Shown: one piece after another, positions 16,857-25,224 of the stretch
How positions within the stretch are numbered: the stretch's first letter is position 1
How the letters are laid out: the number at the start of each line of letters is the position of its first letter
Source of the DNA: CAXBBB01 sp963841855
Lineage (GTDB): Bacteria > Bacteroidota > Rhodothermia > Rhodothermales > BA12
Direction: 5' to 3'
DNA: 64,000 nt
Assembly (NCBI GenBank): GCA_963841855.1
Contig: CAWJEJ010000003.1
Span: 868,001 to 932,000, forward strand
Position numbers and translations under genes: made by a program
Notes under the pieces: generated by a model
Database searches by the model: none
Told to the model about the DNA's origin: nothing
The model's input: only the letters and a program-made list of their open reading frames with translations

Positions 16857-17552
16857 CTAATTGGGTAGGATATAGACGATCCCTAGATCAATCGAGTAGC
16901 GCGAATAGCTGGCGTTGCCTATGTCTGGTGTGCTGACAGTACTCTCTCCCGTGTCGGGTCTGAATCGGTCGATGTTACCTCGAGCGGTATGTAAAGCTAA
17001 GCGTGTCTCGAAGCGCTCTGACAGTCTGTACGCAGCGCCGCCTCCCAAACCAACACCGATGCCAAAAAAGCGTCCGGGCCTGACCCGAGTGATCGTGCGG
17101 AAGGCGGGTCGTATGTCCGTGTCGGTCGATAGCCACATCACGTCAATATTGGCCTGAGCGAATGGCCTCAATTTCCAAGAGCGCTTGCCAAGCATAGTCT
17201 CAAGGCCAAATGCCGCTCTCGCCTGTGTCGCGTCGCTGTAGTTAATGCGCGGCTCCGTCCCGTTCCCTCTACCTAGCAGGCCAACCGCGCCGCTCGCCCA
17301 GAGTGCGAGGTGAGGACGGAGGGCGACGCGGGCGGTCCCAGAGGCTTCGACACCGGTAAACGTGCGGTTGCCGTCCAATGTAAAATTGGACCTCTCGGAC
17401 GAGAACACAATTCCCGTCTTGGAGAAGTCTAAGTCGGTTGTAGTCGCGCCCACGGCAACTTGAAATTGAACGACGCCGACTGGTTGAGCCTCGGCGTGCG
17501 ACGCGTGCAGGCAGATCAGCGTTAGTACGAGAGTCGGTAGTCTGTACGTCAT
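16857..17552 (-). CDS. Outer-membrane beta-barrel family protein
   Basis: A 231-residue protein with signal peptide MTYRLPTLVLTLICLHASHAEAQ and a series of amphipathic strands (RSNFTLDGNRTFTGVEASG, FFGIGVGLGGGAAYRLSERFETRLAL, YSRYSIDLGIVYILPN). Porin-family or opacity-type barrels have this look. It is the intact member of a tandem duplicate with the frameshifted gene at 16058-16740. The ATG at 17552 directly begins the signal peptide. The ligand or role is unknown. Confidence 0.75.
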   Translation of the reverse strand: MTYRLPTLVLTLICLHASHAEAQPVGVVQFQVAVGATTTDLDFSKTGIVFSSERSNFTLDGNRTFTGVEASGTARVALRPHLALWASGAVGLLGRGNGTEPRINYSDATQARAAFGLETMLGKRSWKLRPFAQANIDVMWLSTDTDIRPAFRTITRVRPGRFFGIGVGLGGGAAYRLSERFETRLALHTARGNIDRFRPDTGESTVSTPDIGNASYSRYSIDLGIVYILPN

Positions 17553-17843
17553 ATGCAGGGTGGTGCACGTAGGAAGAAGAGCATTTAGACTGCGCGAAGT
17601 CAATCCGCTTGCAGAATAGTTAGGCCTACTCGTTCTGATCTAGAAAGTACGGCGTGGTTGCGTCTGCTGGCAGTGCTGTGCGGGCAAATCGCTAGCGTCT
17701 GCCAACCTGGTGAGGTGCTGGTGTTTCGCCTCTATACCAGCAGCGAGAGAGGAGCGCGAGTAGTCGTTTCGGGCACGCGGCCGTCAAGCCAATTGAGCAG
17801 AGGTGCGCGCCGAACTGCTCCCTCTGCGCGGCATTCCAGCACG

Positions 17844-19739
17844 ATGCTGCATTCTACCGGCGCCTCCAACGGCGCTTCTCCAGGCCGACGCGGTCGCAAA
17901 AAGGCCGACGATCTGACGTTTCGCGAGCGCATCGGCGCGCTGTCGAACCTGCCGCCGCTGTTCCGGCTGGTCTGGCAGGCGAGCCCCCTGCTGCTGACGC
18001 TCAACCTGGTGCTGCGGTTGGTGCGCGCCTTCGTGCCGATCGCGATGCTGTGGATCGGCAAGCTGATCGTCGACGAGGTGGTGCGCGTCGCGGCTACGGA
18101 CGCCGGACTGCTGGGCGGACTCGAAGCGTGGGGCGGCGCGCTCGAACCGCTGGCGTGGCTGCTGGCGGCCGAGTTGGGACTGGCCGTCCTCTCCGACGTG
18201 CTGGGGCGGGGGACGGCGCTGTGCGACAGTTTGCTGGGCGACCTGTTCACCAACGAGACGAGCGTCCGGCTGATGCGGCACGCGGCCCGGCTGGATCTGG
18301 CGCACTTCGAGGACGCTGAGTTTTACGACAAACTCGAGCGCGCCCGGCGGCAGACGACGAGCCGACTGGTACTCCTGTCGCAGATCTTCGGCCAGGCGCA
18401 GAGCGCGATTACGGTCGTCACGCTGGCGGTCGGGCTGGCGGCCTATGCGCCCCTTCTGCTGCTGCTTTTGGTGCTGGCGCTGCTCCCGGCGTTTCTAGGC
18501 GAGGCGCACTTCAACGCGCAGAGTTACTCGCTGGCCTACAGCTGGACGCCCGAGCGCCGCGAACTCGACTATCTGCGCTGGCTGGGCGCGAGCGACGAAC
18601 CGGCCAAAGAGGTCAAAGTCTTCGGACTGAGCGGCTACCTCGCCGACCGCTACCAGACGCTCGCCGACGCCTACTACCGCGCCAACCGCTCGCTCGCCAC
18701 CCGTAGGGCCGCCTGGGGAACGCTCCTCGCATCGGTCGGCACGCTGGGCTACTACGCCGCCTACGCCGTGATCATCTACCGCACAGCGAGCGGCACCTTC
18801 ACGATCGGCGACCTGACGTTTCTGGCCGGATCGTTCGCCCGGACGCGCGGCCTGCTCGAACAGATGCTCGCCTCGTTCTCGACCGTCAGCGGCCAGGCGC
18901 TCTACCTCGCCGACCTGTTCGACTTCTTCAAGATCGAGCCACGTGTGGCGTCGCCATCGGACGCGCTGCCCATACCCGAGCCGATCCAGACGGGCTTCCG
19001 CTTCGAGAACGTCGGCTTCCGCTATCCCGGATCGGACGCGTGGGCCGTGCGCGGGTTGTCGTTCGAGTTGCGGGCCGGAGAGGCTCTCGCTCTGGTCGGC
19101 GAAAACGGCGCCGGAAAGACGACATTGGTCAAGCTTCTCGCTCGCCTCTACGACCCCGACGAAGGCCGCATTCTGCTCGACGGCGTCGATCTGCGCGACT
19201 ACGATCTGGATAACCTGCGCGCGACCGTCGGTGTTATCTTCCAAGACTTCGTCCGCTACCACCTGTCGGCGTCGGAGAACATCGCCGTCGGACGCATCGA
19301 CCAGCGCGACGATCGGCCGCGCATCCAGACGGCGGCTCAGCGCTCTCTGGCCGACAGCGTGATCGACGCGCTCCCTGACGGCTACGACCAGACGCTGGGC
19401 AAACGCTTCTCATCGGGCGTCGACCTGAGCGGGGGGCAGTGGCAGAAGGTCGCGCTGGGGCGGGCGTACATGCGCGACGCCCAGCTGCTGATCCTCGACG
19501 AGCCGACAGCCGCCCTGGACGCACGCGCCGAGTACGAGGTGTTCGAGCGCTTCAAGGACCTGACCAGGGGCAAATCCGCCGTCCTGATCTCGCATCGCTT
19601 CTCGACCGTCCGCATGGCCGACCGCATCCTCGTCCTTGATGCCGGGCACGTCGCCGAGGTGGGGACGCACGCCGAACTGCTCGCCGCCGGAGGGCGCTAC
19701 GCCGAACTGTTCGAGCTACAGGCGCAAGGCTACCGGTAG
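17844..19739 (+). CDS. ABC exporter, fused permease and ATPase
   Basis: A 631-residue half-transporter: about six membrane segments in residues 45-330, then an ATPase domain with Walker A GENGAGKTT, signature DLSGGQWQKVALGRA, Walker B LLILDEPTAALD and the H-loop ISHRFSTVRMAD. It would act as a homodimer exporting lipids, peptides or drugs; the substrate cannot be told from sequence. The ATG at 17844 is preferred over upstream in-frame starts, whose encoded residues look non-native. The gap 17553-17843 to the divergent barrel gene shows no other feature. Confidence 0.88.
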   Translation: MLHSTGASNGASPGRRGRKKADDLTFRERIGALSNLPPLFRLVWQASPLLLTLNLVLRLVRAFVPIAMLWIGKLIVDEVVRVAATDAGLLGGLEAWGGALEPLAWLLAAELGLAVLSDVLGRGTALCDSLLGDLFTNETSVRLMRHAARLDLAHFEDAEFYDKLERARRQTTSRLVLLSQIFGQAQSAITVVTLAVGLAAYAPLLLLLLVLALLPAFLGEAHFNAQSYSLAYSWTPERRELDYLRWLGASDEPAKEVKVFGLSGYLADRYQTLADAYYRANRSLATRRAAWGTLLASVGTLGYYAAYAVIIYRTASGTFTIGDLTFLAGSFARTRGLLEQMLASFSTVSGQALYLADLFDFFKIEPRVASPSDALPIPEPIQTGFRFENVGFRYPGSDAWAVRGLSFELRAGEALALVGENGAGKTTLVKLLARLYDPDEGRILLDGVDLRDYDLDNLRATVGVIFQDFVRYHLSASENIAVGRIDQRDDRPRIQTAAQRSLADSVIDALPDGYDQTLGKRFSSGVDLSGGQWQKVALGRAYMRDAQLLILDEPTAALDARAEYEVFERFKDLTRGKSAVLISHRFSTVRMADRILVLDAGHVAEVGTHAELLAAGGRYAELFELQAQGYR

Positions 19740-19852
19740 CGCCGGGCCAGGGCCAGACAGTTGCGCCGAGACGGCCAGCGCACTGCTCGCACCTTCCGTC
19801 CGATCGCGTCGACGGCGCGGGCACGATGCGCCGCCAGTTTCGTTGGGAGCCC

Positions 19853-20752
19853 ATGCCCGACACTCTCCGCGACCTTCTCGACGCGCACCGCGCTCGCCTC
19901 CTCGACGCGGACGTTTCCGATGCCGAGTCGTCACTGGCGTGGCTCGTGACGCACGTAACGGGGCAGTCGCGCGTCTGGTGGCGCAGCCGGATGGGCGACG
20001 CTGCCGACTCCGTCCTCTCGGCTGCCGACCGCGGCAGGCTGGCCGGTCTCGTCGCGCGGCGTGCTCTGCGAGAGCCAGTGCAGTACCTCGTCGGCGAGGC
20101 GGACTTTCGGCGCTTAACGATCGGCGTCGGTCCGGGCGTGCTGATTCCGCGTCCCGAAACCGAGGAGGTGGCGGGCTGCGCTATCGACGCGGCCCGTGCG
20201 TACGACCGCCCGCGCGTGCTCGACGCTGGAACCGGAAGCGGTTGCATCGCCCTCACCCTCGCCGACGAAGTGCCCGGCTCCGACATGCACGCGTGCGACG
20301 TGAGTGCTGACGCGCTCGCAATAGCCCGTTCCAATGCGGAACGGTTGGGACTCGGCGTCGCCTTTCACCACGCCGATCTGCTCGCCGAGCATCTAGCCGT
20401 CCCCGGCACGTTCGACGTGATCGTGAGCAATCCGCCCTACGTCGCTCAAGAAGAGGCGGACTCGCTCGAACCCGAAGTGCGCGACCACGAGCCCCACCTC
20501 GCCCTGTTCGCTCCGGGCGACGTGCTGCTGTTCTACCGCGCCCTGGTCCGCCACGCTCGATCACTTCTGCGTCCCGGCGGAACGATCGTCCTCGAAACAC
20601 ACGCCGAACACGCCGATGCAACGGCCGCCCTGCTCTCGCCCGACCTGTTCAGCAGCGTGACGATCCAAAACGACACCGCCGGACGACCGCGCATCGTGCG
20701 GGCCGTCCGGCGGGGCGATCGGTTGGGTAGCGGAGTGGAGGTTGCGCAGTAG
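19853..20752 (+). CDS. prmC: Peptide chain release factor N5-glutamine methyltransferase PrmC
   Basis: A 299-residue protein: an N-terminal helical domain with REPVQYLVGEADFRRL, then a Rossmann methyltransferase domain with LIPRPETEE, the SAM-binding VLDAGTGSGCIAL, and the catalytic NPPYV that holds the glutamine substrate. It methylates the GGQ glutamine of release factors. The ATG at 19853 (MPDTLRDLL) is preferred; an in-frame Met nine codons upstream is possible. It follows the ABC exporter on the same strand. Confidence 0.92.
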   Translation: MPDTLRDLLDAHRARLLDADVSDAESSLAWLVTHVTGQSRVWWRSRMGDAADSVLSAADRGRLAGLVARRALREPVQYLVGEADFRRLTIGVGPGVLIPRPETEEVAGCAIDAARAYDRPRVLDAGTGSGCIALTLADEVPGSDMHACDVSADALAIARSNAERLGLGVAFHHADLLAEHLAVPGTFDVIVSNPPYVAQEEADSLEPEVRDHEPHLALFAPGDVLLFYRALVRHARSLLRPGGTIVLETHAEHADATAALLSPDLFSSVTIQNDTAGRPRIVRAVRRGDRLGSGVEVAQ

Positions 20753-20813
20753 GAGACGCGAACTCCGCTCCGAATACCGCCGACGGGTTCGGAAACAGGT
20801 GTTTGTCGACCGA

Positions 20814-21344
20814 TCAGTCGTCTCCGGCGTGCTCGGGGTAGTCACGCAAGATGCGGGAGTAGGCCGTGGCGAACATCTCTTGCGGCTCGTCGGTCGTGCG
20901 GCCCAGTTCGGTGCGCTCCTTGTGCAGGCGTGAGACGCCGTTCCAGACGGCTTTGCGCAGGCCCCAGCGCTCGACCGAATACGAAGCCGTTTTGCGTTTG
21001 CGGTCGTTGTCGGTCCAGCTGAGTTGGACGTAGGGCTTGTGATTGCCGCTTCCGTCGTCCTTGGTGCAGAAGCTCAGGCCGACTACGCCGGTCTTGCTTC
21101 GGGCCTGGGCCGATCGCTCGGTCGCGCTGTCGGCTTCGGGGAGCGTCGGCATCAACTCGTCGCGAAAGACCTCGGCGGCTTTGAGCGCTTGGTCGCGGTC
21201 ACCGTACTTGGCGTCGGCGAAGAACTTGGTGTGCTGCGTGCCGCTGCGGCGGATGCGAACCTGCCAGCCGTGTGTGGAATGGCGACCCGGAAAGGATTCC
21301 GACGGTTCGATGTCGATGCGGTAGACGTTACGTGGCGTACGCAT
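20814..21344 (-). CDS. AP2-like domain protein (tentative)
   Basis: A 176-residue basic protein. Two segments resemble AP2-type DNA-binding folds: GWQVRIRRSGTQHTKFFADAKYGDRDQALKAAEVFRDEL (about 25-63) and VGLSFCTKDDGSGNHKPYVQLSW followed by an ASYSVERWGLRKAVW region (about 85-135). Each has three short strands and then a helix. Bacterial AP2 domains occur in regulators and homing-type nucleases; no nuclease motif is visible. It is isolated, with an inverted repeat 75 bp upstream and a 295-bp gene-free, relatively AT-rich stretch behind it. The family call is pattern-based and not certain. Confidence 0.45.
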   Translation of the reverse strand: MRTPRNVYRIDIEPSESFPGRHSTHGWQVRIRRSGTQHTKFFADAKYGDRDQALKAAEVFRDELMPTLPEADSATERSAQARSKTGVVGLSFCTKDDGSGNHKPYVQLSWTDNDRKRKTASYSVERWGLRKAVWNGVSRLHKERTELGRTTDEPQEMFATAYSRILRDYPEHAGDD

Positions 21345-21418
21345 ATGTGTGAGGGGGTGGATGAGCGGCCAATACGCGTAGGTGGGACGGTACAGCCCGC
21401 GGTCGAATGATGAGAAAA

Positions 21419-21462
21419 TCACCGTCTGCAAAGAAACGAGTGTCCGATATGTCAGACGGTGA
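21419..21462 (-). promoter_or_regulatory. Inverted repeat upstream of the AP2-like gene
   Basis: The arms TCACCGTCTG and CAGACGGTGA are perfect 10-bp inverted copies separated by 24 bp, centred about 95 bp upstream of the AP2-like start. The spacing suits a dimeric operator or a long hairpin. The remaining 21463-21639 is AT-richer than its surroundings, with no gene seen. Confidence 0.4.
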
Positions 21463-21639
21463 CTCACATAATATCTATCTGCTACCCGGTTCTACGGCAT
21501 GGGAGGTAGTCTATTAGCCACTTTTAACGTCAAAACTTCCCAGAGAATGCGCTTGAAGACGATCTTCAGACCTCGACGAAGCGTTTTTGGGATGCACCCA
21601 CACCGATTTGTCCTACAACCAGCATTCCTCTTAGACTAG

Positions 21640-23475
21640 TCACTCGTTTTGGGAAAGGACGAGCGCTGTATAGGGACCGATGGATAGAGCGCCCGAAAAT
21701 GCCTCATCGTCTCGCTGCTCGTCGTCGGCCTGCACTGTGTGTGCGGGATGGTCGCCGAAGTCCGAACTGTAACCCTGCCAGTCTGAGTTGAAGCGGACGT
21801 GCCACTCGCCCTGGCCTGGAAGTCCGATGCGATAATCGTCGTAAGCACGGTTGGCGAAGTTGAGCACCACGACCGTCGTGTCGCCTGCTCCGCCGTCCTT
21901 CTCGCGCACGAACGCGATCAGTTTGTCTGCGTGGTTGACGTGGTGCACGCGGACGTTCTGGCCGGACAGTCCGCGCGTCGCCCCGCCCAGGTTGCGGCGC
22001 AGCGCGATCAGGTCGCGGTAGAGCGAGCGGATGCCCCCCAGTTCCTTGAGTCGGTCCCAGTCGAGCGGAACGGTGTCTTGGAACCACTTGTCCCTGAGCA
22101 TTTCCTGACCCTGGAAGAGCATCGGGATGCCCGGCGCGGTCAGGACGGCGGCGGCTCCGAGCGTCGAGCGCTTCTGCGATTCCCACGACGTTGCGTCGCC
22201 TTCGTGAATCTCTTCGGGCAAGCGCGCGCGTCCGTTGGCGACTTCGTCGTGGCTCTCGGTGTAGATGACGCGGCTGAACGCGTCGGCTGTGTAGCTGTGG
22301 CCGATCGCCGTGGCGACAGCGTCGAGGTCGCGCTCTTCGTCCGACATCACTTCCAGCGCGCCGCGCATCGGGTGGACGAACAGGCTGTCCCACTGCGAGC
22401 CAAAGCCCGCTCCACCCTGATCGACCGGCTCGACCAGGTGCGCGTCGCCCTGCAGGTCTTCGGCGATCATGAGCGCGCCCGGGTGCTTCTCTGAGGCTTC
22501 GCGCGTGATCTCTTGCATCAGCGACCATCCGTCGGGAAGGCCCGATCCCTCGCTCTTCCAAAAGTCTTTGAAGCGGATGAAAACGGTCCCGTCCCAGCGC
22601 AGACCGTCGCAGCGGAAGCTCTCGAGCCACATCCGCGCGTTGTCCTTGATGTACGTGCGCACCTCGTTGCGTCCATAGTCGGGGCGCGTCATGCCCCACG
22701 GCGTGTCGGCGCGGTGGTCGTTGTAGAAGTAGATGCCGCCGCCGTCGCCGTCGCCCCAGCCGTCGAACCGCCACAGTTCGAGGTCGGACGGGCCGAAGTG
22801 GTTGTAGACGACGTCGGTCAGGACGGCGATGCCGTGCGCGTGGGCCGCTTTGACGAACCGTTTGAACGCGTCGGGGCCGCCGTACGAACTCTCGATGGCG
22901 AACGGGAAAGCCGGGTTGTAGCCCCACGAGAAGTCACCGGCGAACTCGGCGAGCGGCATCACGCTGACGGCGTTGATTCCCAACTCGGCCAGATAGTCCA
23001 GGCGTTCGGCGGCTTGGTCGAGCGTGCCGGGGCCGTCGGGGTTGCGGTCGTTGAACGTGCCGATGTGGAGTTCGTAGATGACCAGCTCGTTCCAGGGCGC
23101 CATCTGAAAGTCGTCGTCGCCCCAGTCGAATGCGCCGTCGTCGTACACGACGCTCTCGCCCACGCTCGACGTGAGCATGCGGGCGTAGGGATCGTTGCGC
23201 ATCAGTTCGCCCTGCTCGGTGTGCAGGCGGTATTTATACTGCGCGTCCGGCTTTATCCCGCGTACGACGCCTGACCAGTAGCCGCCGTCGCCGTCGCGGG
23301 CGAGTTCTTTGCCCTCGCCCCACTCGCACCAGTCGCCGGTGACGAAGGCGCGTTCGGCGTGCGGCGCCCAGACGCGGAACGACACGCCTCCGCGGTAGGG
23401 AACGGCGCCCATTCCGGCATGGGAAGAGGGCCGGACAGAAGAGGAAACAGGGCTTTTCGAGGTGGTGGCGGACAT
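21640..23475 (-). CDS. GH13 alpha-glucan enzyme, branching-enzyme-like, with CBM48
   Basis: A 611-residue protein. An N-terminal CBM48/early-set domain (GAVPYRGGVSFRVWAPHAERAFVTGDW) precedes a GH13 barrel. Catalytic motifs are DVVYNHFGP (region I), FRCDGLRWDGT (region II, nucleophile Asp), ALMIAEDL (acid Glu) and YTESHDEV (region IV, Asp). A C-terminal all-beta domain follows. Order and length fit glycogen branching enzyme or a close amylase relative. The ATG at 23475 is chosen because upstream residues are non-homologous. Exact specificity is unclear. Confidence 0.8.
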   Translation of the reverse strand: MSATTSKSPVSSSVRPSSHAGMGAVPYRGGVSFRVWAPHAERAFVTGDWCEWGEGKELARDGDGGYWSGVVRGIKPDAQYKYRLHTEQGELMRNDPYARMLTSSVGESVVYDDGAFDWGDDDFQMAPWNELVIYELHIGTFNDRNPDGPGTLDQAAERLDYLAELGINAVSVMPLAEFAGDFSWGYNPAFPFAIESSYGGPDAFKRFVKAAHAHGIAVLTDVVYNHFGPSDLELWRFDGWGDGDGGGIYFYNDHRADTPWGMTRPDYGRNEVRTYIKDNARMWLESFRCDGLRWDGTVFIRFKDFWKSEGSGLPDGWSLMQEITREASEKHPGALMIAEDLQGDAHLVEPVDQGGAGFGSQWDSLFVHPMRGALEVMSDEERDLDAVATAIGHSYTADAFSRVIYTESHDEVANGRARLPEEIHEGDATSWESQKRSTLGAAAVLTAPGIPMLFQGQEMLRDKWFQDTVPLDWDRLKELGGIRSLYRDLIALRRNLGGATRGLSGQNVRVHHVNHADKLIAFVREKDGGAGDTTVVVLNFANRAYDDYRIGLPGQGEWHVRFNSDWQGYSSDFGDHPAHTVQADDEQRDDEAFSGALSIGPYTALVLSQNE

Positions 23476-23620
23476 CAGGGGCAGATCGGGTGGTGAGAGA
23501 AGCGGGCAACGCGCGTGTCCGGCTTGCGCGCCGAACGCGGTGTAACGTCTCGGTGCGATAGGCCCAAACGAAACGGCGCGGCAGGCGTTGGCCCGTCTCT
23601 CTCCGCTTTGCTCCGACCCG

Positions 23621-23902
23621 ATGACGCCTCTTTCGCAGCAGGACACCGACTGGTGGACTAACTTCCGCGCGCTGCTCGACGACCAAACCGACTTCCCGGC
23701 CGACTACACGTTCAAGTTCATCGTTCCGCTCGAACACATGCCCGAGTTGCAGCGCCTGCTCGCCGACTATGAGTTGCAGACGCGTGCCTCGCGCAACGGC
23801 AACTACATCTCGACCACGCTCTCGCCCCGCATGGAGTCCAGCGCCGACGTTATCGCTCTCTACGAACACGTCAGCGGCGTCGAGGGGCTGATCGCGCTCT
23901 AA
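23621..23902 (+). CDS. DUF493 family protein (YbeD-like)
   Basis: A 93-residue soluble protein with the DUF493 pattern: DFPADYTFKFIVPLEH, then SRNGNYISTTLSPRMESSADVIALYEHVSGVEGLIAL, a ferredoxin-like alpha/beta fold. No function is established for this family. It is divergent from the GH13 gene with 145 bp between. Confidence 0.8.
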   Translation: MTPLSQQDTDWWTNFRALLDDQTDFPADYTFKFIVPLEHMPELQRLLADYELQTRASRNGNYISTTLSPRMESSADVIALYEHVSGVEGLIAL

Positions 23903-23972
23903 CTAGCGCCGAGTTGCGTTAGCGTTGTGTTATCACCAGGATCCAGGGCCGCCGTGTGACTAGGTTTGGTGC

Positions 23973-24929
23973 ATGCGCCTACCGATTGTGCTCCTGCTCA
24001 TGACCCTCACCGCCTGCTCCTCTCTGCGACCGCCTGAGCCGGTTGCGCTGCACTCCGAAGCCGAGCGGTTCGCGCTTCCCAGCGGCTTCGACGCGCAGGG
24101 CCACAGAGGCGCTCGCGGCCTGCTGCCCGAGAATACTGTCGCGGCAATGCTGCGCGCTCTCGATGAGGGCATGACGACGCTCGAACTCGACCTCTCGGTC
24201 ACCCAAGACGGCGTTCTCGTGCTCTCTCACGAGCCGTGGATGAGCGCCGAAATTTGCTCTCACCCGGACGAGTCATCGGTCACAGACGGCGAGGCCGAGT
24301 CGCTGCTGATCTACCGGATGCCGCTCGCCGACGTGCAGGCGTTCGACTGCGGAAGCAGGGGGCACGCGCGCTTCCCGGACCAGCAGGCGCTCGCTCTCTC
24401 CAAGCCAACGCTCGCCGACGTAATCGCGGCGTCGGACGCGCACGCCCGGACCACCGACCGGCCGCTGCCGTTCTACAACGTCGAGACCAAGTCGCGTCCG
24501 ACGTGGGACGGCGACCGCCACCCGGCGCCGGATGCGTTCGCTGCCCTGGTGATCGAAACGGCGCAGCAGGCCGGAGTGCTGGAGCGCACGACGATTCAGT
24601 CGTTCGACGTGCGGACGCTGCAATCGGCTCGGAGGCTCGACCCGCGCGTACCGCTCGCTCTCTTGGTAGACGACGGAGCGCCCTACGAGACGCCGCGCCA
24701 GGGCGCCGCTGTGCTAGGATTCGCGCCCGATGTGTGGAGTCCGTTCGACGCCTTCGTCACGCCCGAGCGCGTCCGAGAAGCGCACGCGATGGGCATGCGC
24801 GTCGTGCCGTGGACGGTCAACGAAACCGGACGGATGCGCGAACTGATCGCGATGAGCGTCGACGGGCTGATCACCGATTACCCAGACCGACTGCGCGCGC
24901 TGATCGAAGAGTCGGCAGTCCAGCGCTGA
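23973..24929 (+). CDS. Glycerophosphodiester phosphodiesterase lipoprotein
   Basis: A 318-residue protein with lipobox LLLMTLTACSS. GDPD motifs are in order: QGHRGARGLLPENT with catalytic His, LELDLSVTQDGVLVLSHEP with metal-binding Glu/Asp and the second His, FYNVETK, and a C-terminal VDGLITDYP. It hydrolyses deacylated glycerophospholipids to glycerol 3-phosphate outside the inner membrane. TAGGTTTG at 23961-23968, just before the ATG, resembles the -7 element of Bacteroidota promoters, but would leave almost no leader. Confidence 0.9.
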   Translation: MRLPIVLLLMTLTACSSLRPPEPVALHSEAERFALPSGFDAQGHRGARGLLPENTVAAMLRALDEGMTTLELDLSVTQDGVLVLSHEPWMSAEICSHPDESSVTDGEAESLLIYRMPLADVQAFDCGSRGHARFPDQQALALSKPTLADVIAASDAHARTTDRPLPFYNVETKSRPTWDGDRHPAPDAFAALVIETAQQAGVLERTTIQSFDVRTLQSARRLDPRVPLALLVDDGAPYETPRQGAAVLGFAPDVWSPFDAFVTPERVREAHAMGMRVVPWTVNETGRMRELIAMSVDGLITDYPDRLRALIEESAVQR

Positions 24930-24993
24930 CGGTTGAGATTTGCGCCTATCGTCGTCGTGGCGCGACCGGGGAGCGCGTGCCCGAACCGAAACC

Positions 24994-25224
24994 CTTAGAG
25001 ACTGTTTGGTGAAAGTGGCGGCAGGCGAGAGCGAGCGCGGAAAGCGACTCGCAAGGCGCGCGAAGCAGACAGTACTGCGTGACCTACGGTTGCGCCAGCT
25101 ATGGCGATGCAGCGTAACCCCAAAGGGGACCGCACAGCGAACGCCGCGAGGCGCTTTCCGAGCCGTTCACTACGTGGTCCCTTCGGGTTCGCAGCCCCGC
25201 AGCCTTTCGCCAAACAGTCTCTTA
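24994..25224. mobile_element. 225-bp MITE flanked by TTA direct repeats (IS5/IS1031-like ends)
   Basis: The terminal inverted repeats are GAGACTGTTTGGTGAAAG at 24997 and its near-perfect complement ending at 25221 (one mismatch). TTA lies directly outside both ends (24994-24996 and 25222-25224). A 3-bp TNA target duplication with GAG-starting ends is the pattern of the IS1031 subgroup of IS5. The 225-bp core has no transposase, so it is a non-autonomous element. The right TTA is also the stop codon (TAA on the minus strand) of the antiporter gene. Confidence 0.75.
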
